Source of the DNA: Atrina japonica
Lineage: Eukaryota; Mollusca; Bivalvia; Pterioida; Pinnidae
Assembly (NCBI GenBank): GCA_030159075.1
Contig: BROG01000645.1
Location: 332,501 to 396,500 of the forward strand
Direction: 5' to 3'
Length of the DNA stretch: 64,000 bases
Below are positions 34,576 through 46,809 of this stretch, one piece after another (within the stretch, counting starts at the first letter, position 1; each line of letters opens with the position of its first letter). The position numbers and the translations under genes are program-made. The notes below the pieces were generated by a model, which saw only the letters and a program-made list of their open reading frames with translations, searched no databases and was not told the DNA's origin.

Positions 34576-36591
34576 AAGTACATGTTTTTAAATTATGGTC
34601 GTAACACTTTATTTTGTTAAACTATTTTGAAGCTGTAATGGCCTCGACATTTCTCGAGATGGGAACTTTCAAAACATTTGGAATCTTTTTCGTCGCTTTC
34701 CTGGAAAAATATGAAGCATCAGCAACAGCAACTTCCCTCGTGACATCTGTGTACGCTGTAGGATTTAGTATTTTTGGTAAGTGCAATTAAACTTCCATTC
34801 TGTAACTCCAAACGTTTAGTAAACCATTCGATCATTCAACGACCATATTATATAAACTTTTGATTTGCATATGGATGATACTACTTACTTCTTGGTTATG
34901 ACAAGTACCGCGGGAAAACATTTTATCACATACCTATCAATATTCCGAGTTTTGATACTGTTGATTTCACAGAATGTGATCTTACTTTCCGGATCAACAC
35001 CCTGTAATTTTCTGAATCCATATCACCCCTCCCTGAAACTGATGACGTCGTAAACAAAGTAGGACTACTTTTCCTTTGGTGACAATACCGGAAGTTACCA
35101 TGATCATTGAACAAACTCCGTATTTGTAAAATTGATATTTTCTTGCGCGACCTACTTCTTACATAGCAACACTGCCGGAAGTTACCAAGCTTAATATAAA
35201 CAAATCCGTATCAGTGTTGTGGATATCAATAAGGTTGACATGTCGGTATCTAATTGATCTAGTTTATCATGGATGGTTATATAATAGATTTGTCAATTAA
35301 ACAATAACTTGATCCTATGAACTGGATCACGTCTTGTTGACAGAGACAGATCATCAGATCAAACTCGATGCTTCGCGTCTTGTTTGATCTGATGACCAGT
35401 CCCGGTCAATTCAACGTGATCCGGCTCTTAGGATCAAGTTACTGTCATAATAACCTCTATGTATTTATTGTTTATTTTTGTTTGTTTATTGCTGTTTAAC
35501 GTCGACACTCAAGAATCTTTCACTCATATGGAGACGTCACCAAATGCAGGTGAAGGGCTTCGAATTTTGACCTATGCTCGGCACTTACGGCCATTGAGCA
35601 GTGAGGGTTCTTTAACGTGCCAACACCCACTGTGACACGGGACCTAAGTTTTAAATGTCTCATCCGAAAGACAGGAAACCAACCTGCCGCCGGAACTGGA
35701 CGGTACTGGAACTCACGACCTCACGATCAAGAGTCGAGCGTGGTACCGACTTAGCCAGGCCGGTTTTCTATTTATTTCTAACTATTTATAGATATGGTGA
35801 TAAGCAGGAATGATAACTCTTGACAGTGAAATTCTTATCTCATTATACTTTATCATCTAAAGTTAAACTCGTCTAGGTCAAGCAATCGTTCACAAGACTA
35901 CATCCGGGTTTTATTACACTTCTAGACAAACGCAAGCGGTCATTAAACTTTTGGGTGTAGACTGTTATAGACTTGTTTGTTGATACACTGATTTTTTTTT
36001 TTACAAATGTATGAGAACAGATCTAGCGTAGATGTTCCACATGAACGAATGGCTGGAAACGAAATATTATAGTCAGTGCACAAACCAAACGAAAATTCAC
36101 GATGATTAGGATAAAAACGGAGGCTTTTATTTTTTTCATAAACAAGATATGACGGCGCTTTCATGTCAAAATAATAATATTTTTTTTCAATGTAAGTAAA
36201 TGTGAACGAAAAGTAACAGGAGCCAGAAATCATACGTTGATACAGTCCTTTTATATAACTCGGATTATGATATGTTATCAAGAACATAGATACGAGAGAT
36301 TAGAATGATATGACTGTGTTTAAGTTTTAAATTGCAAAATTAATCTGATTCAAAACGTGATTTCTCGGAATTGTGGGTAAATTATCATTGTAATTTACTA
36401 TCGATACTTAGTAAAAATGCAAATCACTGACGAAGCAGCCAACCACAATTTAGAAATGAGATCAGTAGAATTTAATCCACATCTTCTAGGGAGATGCCAT
36501 GGGACTAACTGAATTTCTTTTTTCTTGGCGAAAAATTCCAAAATGACGCCATCTAAACCCTCTGTAGTCACAACCCTTGATTTAAACAATG

Positions 36592-36659
<68 letters not shown>

Positions 36660-38056
36660 TCAGAATCAGGGGTTACCTTCGTTAAATTTTATCGAATTAG
36701 GAAAATGTTTGTGAAGGAACCTATATGTATCGTTATGTTTGTAATGGTTGTAATTTCGCTGATTTATGGGAAAAAATTAAAAACAAAACGAAATTTTCTG
36801 ATTCTACAATATATATATATATATTGTGATTGCATATTTTGTAGCATTACCCGTCATGACGTGTGCGATTGAGAGGTTCAGCAGTAGACAGTTGGTAATG
36901 TTCGGAGGTTTTTGTTTGTTTCTTAGCTACTTCCTTTCCAGTTTTGCTACGAGTTTTGGATTTATAATATTTGCACAGGGAGTGTTATCTGGTAATTACA
37001 GAGAACACTAATTTTGTGATTATTTTAAGTAGATATTGCTCATACCGACACGAGTATTTTACACTATGTATATTTGATTTGCGACCATTTATTGTACACT
37101 CTTGTAACTTTGATATCTGATTTGTTTTACATTGTAAATTTGTTTTTGAAAGTAATTTTTCATTATCAAAATGCTATTAGTGATTTGTTTTACAGTGTAA
37201 ATCAAATTTGTGATTGATTGTACATTATTAAATATTATAATTAATGCTTGTGTGTACAAAACCTCATGACAATATCAACCTGTTTTTTATATGGTTTTTT
37301 CTTATCGTCAAGTAAAATGGGCTATTGGATTGTATATAGGTAGAGGCACGACCATACTCTAGCCTCTTGCTTATTGGATATGAAGTTTCTGAAAAATGAA
37401 TATGCAACAATTGGATAGACTGCACTCTTTTAAGGGGCATTCGGAAACGTTCGAAAACGTTATTTCGAATTGTGTCCGATTTTAACTACTTGTGTATATC
37501 CCTTTCCTGTTAGGAAACAGTTAATTCCCCTTTAAACTCGAGCTGTCGACACGATCGTGGTCTGAGGGGGTAGTAGCGTATGTCCAGTCCCGTTAAGCTT
37601 GATATACATTATTGACAACAATACCACGTTACTTCTACAACTTTAAATTGTCACACGATCGTGGTCTGAGGGGGTAGTAGCGTATGTCCAGTCCCGTTAA
37701 GCTTGATATACATTATTGACAACAATACCACGTTACTTCTACAACTTTAAATTGTCACACGATCGTGGTCTGAGGGGGTAGTAGCGTATGTCCAGTCCCG
37801 TTAAGCTTGATATACATTATTGACAACAATACCACGTTACTTCTACAACTTTTCTACGCTCCTTCTATTATATTGACACGATATCAATACAATTATTAAA
37901 CACCGCGAACCCGCTTTGACAATAATAACATGCTCCGAATTGTTGTAACTTTACAACGTGACATGCAGAGTTCTATATATTTATAATACGCTCACATGAC
38001 GACTTCACTACGACAATGCGAAAATCTTCTAGTTAATATGTAAGACCGTACCTATC

Positions 38057-38124
<68 letters not shown>

Positions 38125-40338
38125 TATTCCATAGGTTGATTAATTTAACCGTTTAATAATTTCACTCACTTTGAAATAAACTTATGTGTTTTTTTAAACA
38201 GCACTTGCGTCAGCTTGTATCCATGGACCCAGTATCGTCATTTTGAACAGATACTTTGAAAAAAGGCGTGGTTTTGCTGTTGGAATGGCCATATTCTTTG
38301 GAAGTATGGGTGGAATTATTTTCCCTATCTCCTTTACAAAACTAATGCAAGAATATTCCCTTAGTGAAGCCCTATTTATACAGTCTAGCATTTTATTAAA
38401 CGTCGTAGCAGCGGGATCGCTTCTGAGACCAATATGGTTGACACGAAAGCTTACAGATTATAAAAAATGGAATCAAAAGAAAAAAGACAAAACGAAAAAC
38501 GATATTTCACAGGACTCGTTTGTGACGATGAACCATTTTGGAGTGTTAAAGGAACTAAATTTGCAATTGGAGACAAAAGAATTTCTTACTAAAGATGAAG
38601 ATTGTTCAAAAGAAGAAAACAAAATTCGTTTTCTCCACCTGAAGGGAGAAGAAGATAACACATGCGAAATGTCTACGTCGGTGAAGTCTAATATTTCCCA
38701 GTTTTCTAGTTCACGTGATATATTCAGTGCATCAATGGCAGAAATACGACAAATCGAGAAGAAAACAGACATTATTCCCGAGGAAAGTCGCGAATGTGTT
38801 TGTGCTGGATACTCATTACCTAATTTTGTAGACCTGAGCGTCTGCAAAATGAAAATAGTCATTCTATTTGCATTCGTGTTCTCATTCGGAAGTGTCGCGT
38901 GCAGTTTGCCATTTACCTTTATTCCCCCGTATGCTCACCAGAAAGGTATGTCTAACACGCAGGTGGCAATGATGGCTGCTACAAGTTGTGCTTGCGAGTT
39001 TGTAGGACGGATCTGTTGTGGTGCTTTTGCTGACATGAATATCATACAACGATATAAAATAGTCATGTTCGGGTTATCAATCGTTGGAACGATTTTGCAG
39101 CTTACACAATTTCTTGTAGAATTCTGGCATTTTGAATTGTTTTGTGTAGTGTCAGGTCTTTTTGGCGGATTTCTTTCGACTCTGTATTCTCCTGTTTGTA
39201 TCGATTTCATTGGACCTGATCAGTTTCACAAGGCTATCGGTATACTTTATGCATCACAAGGAATTTTGGGAGGAGCAACGGTAGCCTTCATCGGTGAGAA
39301 CTTAATAATGATATCCGCTTGTTGTTTTTCATGTAATTCTAATACATTTATACATTGAACCGATAATCGGATATTTTTATGCATTTTGCGCAAGCCACAG
39401 GGTCGGGTGTACTGGATATTAATAATTTGTATCAAATATAAAGGGATTATTGATGGACTGATGGAAATTGAAATTGTATAACAATTCTTGGTCTTATGCA
39501 CATTGTTTTAAATTTGCCATGTTCACTGCCGCGATATTACTATCAGACAGTTGTTCTTACGGGGGGAGTTTATAATATTTAAACTTAACATTTAAGGAAA
39601 TAAAATCGTTTGACATTAATAAATAATAATTGCAGAACCGAGATGGTAAAATACTTATGTAACACGTCTGCAAATCATTTAAACATTTAACAAAAACATT
39701 TTCTGGTGAGTCGATGTTTCACGGTATTTTAAACGTAGTTCATTTTATTCCAATCTGTGTAGGTGTTGTTTTTTATTATTAAAAATGTCACCATAGAAAT
39801 ATTCGTTCTCGACTCTAATTAGAGATACTAATCTTGATTGGTATTTTCATACTCTAATTAGAGATACTAATCTTGATCGGTATGTTCATACTCTAATTAG
39901 AGATACTAATCTTGATCGGTATGTTCATACTCTAATTAGAGATACTAATCTTGATCGGTATGTTCATACTCTAATTAGAGATACTAATCTTGATCGGTAT
40001 GTTCATACTCTAATTAGAGATACTAATCTTGATCGGTATGTTCATACTCTAATTAGAGATACTAATCTTGATCGGTATGTTCATACTCTAATTAGAGATA
40101 CTAATCTTGATCGGTATGTATATATGTATTAACTTGTTCTTCGGTATGTATAAAGCAGAATATTATGTCATGATTTCAAATATCAATAATTACAGGGCTT
40201 CTTCGAGATATAAGCGGCGATTACGTCATCGGCTTCCATGTCATTGGAGCATGTGGGCTGTTTGCTTTTGTGTTGCTGTATTTTGTGCCGTACGTGAAAG
40301 AAAAAAGACGATGGAGTAGTGATGAGACAGACGAGTAA
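33670..40338 (+). CDS. Monocarboxylate-transporter-like protein (SLC16/MFS), copy 2, 521 aa
   Basis: Exons 33670-33709, 34633-34776, 36845-36991, 38202-39293 and 40196-40338; all introns are phase 1 and every junction keeps frame. The start is the ATG heading METDRGWAWVV, matching the MCT N-terminal signature before TM1. The second signature (RYFEKRRGFAVGMA, residues 127-140) lies between TM4 and TM5. The last-half helices include CEFVGRICCGAFADMN, typical of TM8-9 loops in this family. A charged cytoplasmic loop of about 120 residues joins the two six-helix halves. Length fits the family (about 450-550 aa). It would be a plasma-membrane MFS transporter; substrate cannot be told, and MCT-like members carry monocarboxylates, thyroid hormone, amino acids or unknown solutes. 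The intron donor after exon 3 is GTAATT. Confidence 0.9.
33826..34105. repeat. Dispersed ~290-bp repeat, copy 1
   Basis: Shares CCTTGTATGATACCACTTTC, TTGGAGCTCAACTGATGA and AAACGATCGTCT with copies at 34155, 47370 and 58105. Two copies lie side by side in intron 1 of MCT copy 2. Non-coding. Confidence 0.8.
34155..34455. repeat. Dispersed ~290-bp repeat, copy 2
   Basis: Starts near CCTGGTATTTCGGTACCAGC and follows copy 1 closely through GCACCATTTCAAAATC, GGCCTTGTATGATACCAC and GATCGTCTTGAGGATTATAA. Confidence 0.85.
34519..34574. repeat. (GT)n microsatellite
   Basis: About 28 GT dinucleotides in intron 1 of MCT copy 2. The third gene's intron 1 also carries a (GT)n at 52257. Confidence 0.97.
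34633..34776 (+). CDS. MCT copy 2, exon 2
   Basis: Acceptor TTTTGAAG, donor GTAAGT. Encodes the rest of TM1, the first loop and TM2: FKTFGIFFVAFLEKYEASAT then SLVTSVYAVGFSIFG. FKTFGIFF...F resembles the TM1 region of SLC16 proteins. Confidence 0.88.
35478..35766 (-). mobile_element. tRNA-derived SINE (family 2)
   Basis: Reverse-complement copy of the 24060 family: TTTAACGTCGACACTCAAGA at the tail side and CTCACGACCTCACGATCAAG plus AGCCAGGCCGG at the tRNA-like head. Lies in intron 2 of MCT copy 2; intron 2 of copy 3 holds another SINE in the opposite direction. Confidence 0.88.
36595..36656. repeat. (AC)n microsatellite
   Basis: About 31 AC dinucleotides in intron 2 of MCT copy 2. Confidence 0.97.
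36845..36991 (+). CDS. MCT copy 2, exon 3
   Basis: Acceptor TATTTTGTAG, donor GTAATT. Encodes ALPVMTCAIERFSSRQLVMF and TM3-TM4 (SYFLSSFATSFGFIIFAQGV). The ERFSSRQ segment sits where MFS proteins carry the loop 2-3 basic motif. Confidence 0.88.
37550..37852. repeat. 104-bp tandem repeat, 3 copies
   Basis: Units start at 37550, 37654 and 37758 with the palindrome CACGATCGTG, then GTCTGAGGGGGTAGTAGCGT and CATTATTGACAACAATACCA. The copies appear almost identical, so the triplication is recent. Lies in intron 3 of MCT copy 2. Confidence 0.96.
38060..38120. repeat. (GA)n microsatellite
   Basis: About 30 GA dinucleotides, about 80 bases upstream of exon 4 of MCT copy 2. Confidence 0.97.
38202..39293 (+). 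CDS. MCT copy 2, exon 4 (TM4-TM11 and central loop)
   Basis: Acceptor TTTAAACAG, donor GTGAGA. The large central exon (364 codons) holds RYFEKRRGFAVGMAIFFGSM, TM6, the charged loop (KKWNQKKKDKTKND ... SSSRDIFSASMAEIRQIEKK), and TM7-TM11. The loop is Lys/Glu/Ser-rich and lacks recognisable domains. Confidence 0.92.
39811..40120. repeat. 39-bp tandem repeat with CTCTAATTAGAG palindromes, 8 copies
   Basis: The perfect 12-bp palindrome CTCTAATTAGAG recurs at 39813, 39852, 39891, 39930, 39969, 40008, 40047 and 40086. Between palindromes is ATACTAATCTTGATCGGTAT. Located in intron 4 of MCT copy 2, ending about 75 bases before exon 5. Confidence 0.97.
40196..40338 (+). CDS. MCT copy 2, exon 5
   Basis: Acceptor AATTACAG. 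Encodes LLRDISGDYVIGFHVIGACG, TM12 and a tail VKEKRRWSSDETDE ending in TAA at 40336-40338. Confidence 0.9.
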
Positions 40339-40859
40339 ACAAACACAGACCACTGACATGTAAACAACAACAACAACTACAACAAAAACAACAATAGATG
40401 GTCGCGAAGGCAGACCATATAGCTTGCCTGTTTTATGCTTGTTATACTTTGGGTCAAAATTAGGCCACATCAACTAGCATCGCCTGCAGTGTTGAGTAAT
40501 GATCCTGGAGAATGTGCATGTGAAGTTTCATGGCTGTAGCAGTACTTTACCCCCAATGGACTGAAACGCCGAAGCAGTGACACCAATAGCTCTTCTGTTC
40601 TTCGAACACGCGAGCTAAAAATGCTTGTGCTATTAAATCTTAAACAATAATGAATTTGAATTCGTTGATGCATACGTTTATTCGACAACCTGTGTAAATT
40701 GAACACAACTGACCTATTGTAAAATGCCTGACACGACACATTTTGGCAAACATTTCCATTATGACGTCACTATGAAATAGCCCGTCAAACATTTGTGTGA
40801 TTATGACGTCACAATCGAATGAAGTCAAAAAGAGACATGGTGAGACACATGTCAGGCAT

Positions 40860-41275
40860 TTGGCGATAGGACAATTGATATCAAAATCAAAGATACCAAT
40901 CGTTATCGTTAGGGTGTCCAGAATACAATATAAAAATATTTTAAACATTGGAAAAACACAGAAATCTGGATACACCAGAGTTGGGATCAGGTGCCATGAA
41001 AAAGCAAACATCCCCTGTTGACCGGTCACACCCTTTTTTATTTCACAGTCAAGTTCAAGGGAAATAAGTGAGGAACAAAACCATGTCGCATTTGGTAAAG
41101 AAGAGTCAACAATTGCCATTGGATGGGTAACTTAATGTAGTGAAACATAGTAAATGCGAACAAGTACATTATGACGACCGTAAAATTTGCGGAACGTTGA
41201 CATCAAACGAGATTCCCGATGTTCCTCTGACAGTAAATCTATAAGTAGACTACCTCTGAATATGAAATATTCAGA
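40860..41275 (-). mobile_element. Penelope-like element 3' fragment (copy D)
   Basis: Minus-strand relic of the element's 3' region: GATACCAAT, GGGATCAGGTGCCATG, CCCCTGTTGACCGGTCACAC and GTAAAATTTGCGGAACGTTG match the reverse complement of the copy A and B 3' ends. No coding remains. Confidence 0.75.
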
Positions 41276-41412
41276 ATGCAATATACAAATCTGATTTTAT
41301 CAGAGAAAGATATATTCGAATTGTGACGCCAAAATCAAATCCGTCATCGTATTTGGTGTTTAGCTCAGGGAGATAACAATTAATGTAGGAAAGACCAATA
41401 TAATCTTGAGAC

Positions 41413-41415
<3 letters not shown>

Positions 41416-41492
<77 letters not shown>
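41416..41492. repeat. (AT)n microsatellite
   Basis: About 38 AT dinucleotides downstream of MCT copy 2. Confidence 0.97.
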
Positions 41493-41493
<1 letters not shown>

Positions 41494-41834
41494 GTTAAAA
41501 TGCATATTATATTGTACATGTATATTATTTTATTTAAGATTTACAAATGCCATACAAAACTGATCCACCTTTAATTGGGGGTAAACAATTCGTAAAATCT
41601 TTCGAGGAGAACGTAGCTAATAATAAGAATTTTATGAATATGATCGTTTCATCAGTTCAAAATTAATAATAGAGATAATCAAATGCTCTATAGAAACATC
41701 AAATAGATTGACCATTTCGCTTTATCTATGTCGGTGAGTGTGATGCAGAATATATCTCAATCAGGTAATAATTCGAACTTGATGAACCTCTTCGGCGAAC
41801 AATATGAATAATAACGATTTGTGTGAATATGTAA

Positions 41835-41993
41835 TACAGTAAAACCTGCTATAGCGGCCACCTCTATATAAGGATTACCTGTTTATAAAGGCCAGTTTTC
41901 AAGTTCCCTGACTGCATACTTCAACTAAATTGAACCTGTGTATAAGGGTCACCTAATCCCTTGGGTAGCCCCTATATACAGGTTTCACTGTAT
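41835..41993 (+). mobile_element. MITE with CAGTRAAACCTG ends
   Basis: TACAGTAAAACCTGCTATAG at left, TACAGGTTTCACTGTA at right, interior as in the 3075 copy (GACTGCATACTTCAACTAAA). Confidence 0.82.
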
Positions 41994-42934
41994 ATACCAT
42001 CAAGTATATAACGGAAATTTTACGACGTTATGAAAATTATCAAAGTCTCAGCTAAACGATGTAAAATATAATGCATTTTTCATAAATAACATCATGGGCA
42101 TCGTTCATAAAATACAGTAGAATCTCATAAAAAATCGGTAATTTATAAAAAAAAATACTTCAAATATTTTGCCATACATATGAGTATTCCACTGTATTTT
42201 GAGGTCTAAACATGTGAAATGAAGTTTGATTAATTATTGTATAGCATGAAAACGATTCGACTTGCAACGATGTCAACTCAGGTTACCTCCAGTCTAAACT
42301 CAATCTTCAAGATTTTCGTGCATGCTCAACCCGGTAAACAAAATCAAGTAGGCTGGAGAGAACCAACTTCAACATAGAAAGACAGTGATCGCTAACAGAT
42401 TCTTCAAGAAAAAGGAATACATCAGGTGTTATATCTAACTGGATAAAAAGTAGGGTATATATGGATGATCGGTTTGAACGCTGGAGTGGTATTTTCATTG
42501 GTATTATTATAATACCTCCGTCAATCCGCACAATGATAGGAGTCCAATTCGTTGTCTAAAAATCACGTTCGGTCGTTAGCCTATCATTGGAATCTGGGTC
42601 AGTGTATAACAAATTAGATATTACTGCCGGAATAAACTACATATCCAGTTATACGCGATTGATAATAATATTTGACATGAAAACATTATTTCACTCTTTC
42701 ATTCAATTCAATACCCACCAATTTTCATATTGGCGACACTATGGTTTTTAGAGTCTGCAAATTTATGGTTTTAATCCTGAGGTGGTTTCCTAAGCGAGTG
42801 CGGCTTTCGGCGAGAGTGGTGATTTCTTAATGAATCTCAACACTGATTCCAAAATATCCCTGAATACGTAGTGAAATTGGTTATTGAGGACAGATTTCAT
42901 CACAGCAGGTCTAGACTGTTCAAGTTTGCAATAC

Positions 42935-43292
<358 letters not shown>

Positions 43293-43689
43293 GACGGATA
43301 ATATTTCGATTCTACTCACTTTTCGGTTATGACAAGCTGCACGGGAAAAACTTTTTATTCCTCACTCACTGGACAAACTCCTATGTAAGTAAGAACGATT
43401 ACTCTGGTCAATGTAATTTTAATTTTTAAAGTTATGCTTTATCACCTAAAATTTAAACTCGTCCAGGTCAAGGAAGTGTACAAAAGACTCCATCCCGCCA
43501 GGTTATCTGGATTTTACTATAAAAATCATGCATGTGTATATCTCTTTTTGTATTATTGTATATTAATCTACATAGTGGAAAAAAGTGGAAAATTCTTTGA
43601 AAAAAAATTAATTCCCCTTTAATACCTATAAACGTTCTGAATGGAGGCATTATCTGGGACTGAAGTTTGCAAATTAAGGTACTGGCAAA

Positions 43690-43920
43690 CGGTTTAAACA
43701 TTAGCAATTTTCTTAATCACAAACAACAAAACGTTTTAGTCCTGTTTTCCGCCATATTAATAAATGGTTGACCAAACAAAGATTTACACTTTTTGTCACG
43801 TTCATGTTATTTGCCTCTGAATAAGTTTTGCAGTACCTAGATATCAACCATCCTCAAAAATATTGACACGCGTTCAAACGCTTCGTCTCCCTTAAAATAT
43901 GATTTAATCTTGCACACTAC
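43690..43920 (+). mobile_element. Penelope-like element 5' fragment (copy E)
   Basis: CTTAATCACAAACAACAAAA, CAGTACCTAGATATCAACCA and GCTTCGTCTCCCTT parallel 60130-60340 of copy B (CTTAATCACAAAAAAG, CAGTGCCTAGACATCAACCA, GCTTCATCTCCTTT). Frames are broken; the rest is missing. Confidence 0.7.
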
Positions 43921-44160
43921 CATCGGCGATGTTACTATCTTCAACAAAAGTAAAAACGCAGAATTATTATTGTACTGGATTATCTAATTCTAAGCTAGTT
44001 CATTCTTTTGAAAAAAAAAAATAACTTCGTCATAACAATATTCTTTGTAGTTTATGAATAATGCGAATCAATACGTCGATTCCGAGATGTCAAATTACGT
44101 CATAATTGTCATGTGACTTTCATCACCACGTGATCAAATTTTAGGCACATTTTGTTCAAA

Positions 44161-44454
44161 ATGGCGGACTACGCATATCGATACAAAAGCGTCCAGGAAT
44201 TGAAAGAATTTTTGAAGGACAGAGGTATACAAACATCTTTTCAGCGTAAAGATTCATTAATAAAGCTAGCAGAGACAGCGTCTGCATTAAATCTAGCATC
44301 TGAAGGTGATGATGAAGAAAACTATGAAACAGAGAGGGAAAATCGTCGCACAATCGGGGGAAAAGTGCCTAGATTTTTGTGTACATCACGTGATCAATTA
44401 GCGATTTTCTACCTTTATTGTGGAGAGTTCCAGTATCGCGGAAACGACGTATAA
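44161..44454 (+). CDS. SAP-domain reading frame (possible first exon)
   Basis: The ATG at 44161 has a good animal start context (AAAATGGCGG). Residues about 7-42 (YKSVQELKEFLKDRGIQTSF and KDSLIKLAETAS) fit the SAP helix-turn-helix pattern: hydrophobic spacing LxEFLxxRGI...K..LI.LAE. SAP domains bind AT-rich DNA in chromatin and repair proteins, and also head some transposon-linked proteins in invertebrates. An acidic stretch (EGDDEENYETERE) follows. No downstream exon can be joined with confidence; candidate donors exist after about residue 54. It may be an intact small gene, a first exon or a remnant. Confidence 0.45.
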   Translation: MADYAYRYKSVQELKEFLKDRGIQTSFQRKDSLIKLAETASALNLASEGDDEENYETERENRRTIGGKVPRFLCTSRDQLAIFYLYCGEFQYRGNDV

Positions 44455-44459
44455 TTATG

Positions 44460-46330
44460 TCCGAAGACTGTTGAAAAAATCTCGGGTTAATAAACTGAAA
44501 TTAACGCCGGTGAAAACGAGCTATACATGTACGTATGTTCAGTGATCCAAAGGTGAAGTGTATGCCCAGCTGTATAGACAAGATCAAACGTATGTAGTGT
44601 GCATGGATGCAGATTTCCCCCCAAATTATTTGTTTTCAAGGAACATTTCTATATTCAATTTTTAATTCACGATTAGAAAATCTAGAATACAGCTGGATTT
44701 CTGGCAAATCTACATACACACGTAGCCTCCTCGTGTGGCAGCGTAAAGCTGTTTTTTCCCACTTATCTAAAACGTTTACCTTGGTATTTGTAATATTTAT
44801 ACAACTAATATGCAAGATAAATTAAAAAAAGGGCCACCATTGGCATCATGTTTTAGTAAAACGTGATCTTGCAAATATGAATACCCAGTATTTGGTTATC
44901 ATTGTATGTATTTTGTCCAACACCTCTCTTATTGTAAACAGATACACTGAAGTGTTTTACCAAGGACACCATACCTTTCAGCAATCCGTCAGCATTCCAC
45001 CAATGAGAACCAATTGTGGCACTTTATAAGCCCATCTGACTCTTTTATTCATATGAAGTAGATTTCTGCGTACCTTCCCGTGAGTAGTATTATCACGTCT
45101 TTCCAAGCCTATGTCGTTTTCATTTCACGACTTATACGTTATGACAGGGCATACTCCTCTTATGCATGTTTGGTTCTGGGAGCCAAACGGTTCTCCAATA
45201 AAATGCTCACACAGGGTTACGTTGTTGAATCGTCACTTAGGTAGTTTTATGGTCGATATGGGCATTTGATTAAACATTATTGAGTGCCCCCCTCAATGAC
45301 ATTAGATCATATTCTGGGACACGATCAAATACCCCTTCTCCAATCAGATCTAAACAAAGTGATGACTGTTTGACCTTTTCACTTAATTCGGGCGGTTTCT
45401 ATTGCCTTAACGATGGTTGTGATATGTTAATAGGGGACGCTTACTGATTCCAGACACCTGAGGCTCTTTTTACGAAAGGTAAAGGGGCCACAGGTATAAA
45501 AGGTATAGGACCACATTTAGGATTTGCGACCATTTTACAGAGTTAGGACTTCTGACTTACGACCAAATGAGGTCAGGTCTTTGTGTGTACTCAGAAGTAT
45601 GGTTAAACCCAAGTCATTGTTGTATGTGTTACGAGTTAACTTTGTAAATGTAAAATATATTCAGAAATGTTCATAATCAATCAAGATCTGATTTAAAAAT
45701 ATGTTAATATGCCTTAAGACTGGAGATAAAATAAGGTTGATAAAACAGTCCTCAGTCTCGTCTTAAGATAAAAAAAATAAAGATCTACGACTAAGGACTT
45801 ACGACATCTTGATTAAAACGCGCACCTGTTCCTATCCCGTTTGGGATTCGCTATTTTTCTTCATGTTAAGATCGTTATTATATGTAATTAGTCGTAATGG
45901 ACTTTGAGCTACGAATATCCATTGGTACTTCTTCGTTTTAGTTTCTATCGTCAAACTTCTACAGGTATTTATCACCTGCATAAATCTGCCAACTAATTTG
46001 AAATGCTAGACCCAATTGTAAGATGATTTTGTAATAGATATAGCCAAAGTCTTCAACTGATAAGCTTGGCAATTACAATGTCAATGACATGTTCGGTCAC
46101 AATGTCTTAAAGTGTAAGAATCGTTCAATGACTTTTATCTGTGATTACTATGTTCACGAAGGCCAACAAAAATTAATATCTTGTTCCTCTGACACAAAAT
46201 GTTCCCAAATTAAGATGATGAAGGAGTACGGCTTTTTTTTTCTTTTTAACTCCTCAAAAGTGTGTTGCCGGAGGGAAATCTTTATCTTCTCTGCGTCTTA
46301 TACATGTATGTAATTATGTGTTACTTGATA
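44460..46330. other. No recognised gene
   Basis: Intergenic DNA between the SAP frame and the 46.3 kb duplication. Short open frames only. Repeated GACTTACGACC/GACTTACGACATC segments near 45.53-45.80 kb resemble the ends of the 50803 inverted-repeat element. Confidence 0.5.
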
Positions 46331-46334
46331 AATA

Positions 46335-46808
46335 AATCTTGTATTCTATTTTATTTTCTTGTATAGAATGACAACACATGATTGGTTGATTTTTTTGTAG
46401 ACTGTCATTTTGCCGAAGCTTGTCGAAACATCATGACCGGCAACATTTGGATCACAAGTCACAGGGTCCTAGTGATCTCTCTTGCACTCTCTTGATTAGG
46501 TCACCGAATGGTTAAACTATCGCTTTAATTGTTGGGATAGTCTATGACAATAACAAACGTCTTTCACAACTTAAAGGAAGTGAATAAAGAGATGTTGTTT
46601 TGTATTTTATTTTCATGTATGGAATGACAACACATGACTGGTGTACCTTCTTGTTGACTGTTATTTTGCCGAAGCTTGTCGACACATCATGGCCGGCAAA
46701 ATTTGGATCATTAGTCACAAGGTCCTAGTGATCCCTCTTGAACTCCCTTGATTAGGCCCCCCGAAGTGCAATTATCGCTTTGACCATAATAAACGTCCTT
46801 CACAACTT
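46335..46808. repeat. Diverged tandem duplication of about 250 bp
   Basis: GAATGACAACACATGA, TTTTGCCGAAGCTTGTCGA, GGTCCTAGTGATC and CTTCACAACTTA occur in the same order in 46335-46580 and 46592-46808, with several substitutions and small gaps. Confidence 0.85.
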
Positions 46809-46809
46809 A

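Noticed and set aside
38473..39210. Minus-strand frames opposite MCT exon 4
   Set aside because: Shadows of the real plus-strand exon, which has splice sites, family signatures and a paralogue.
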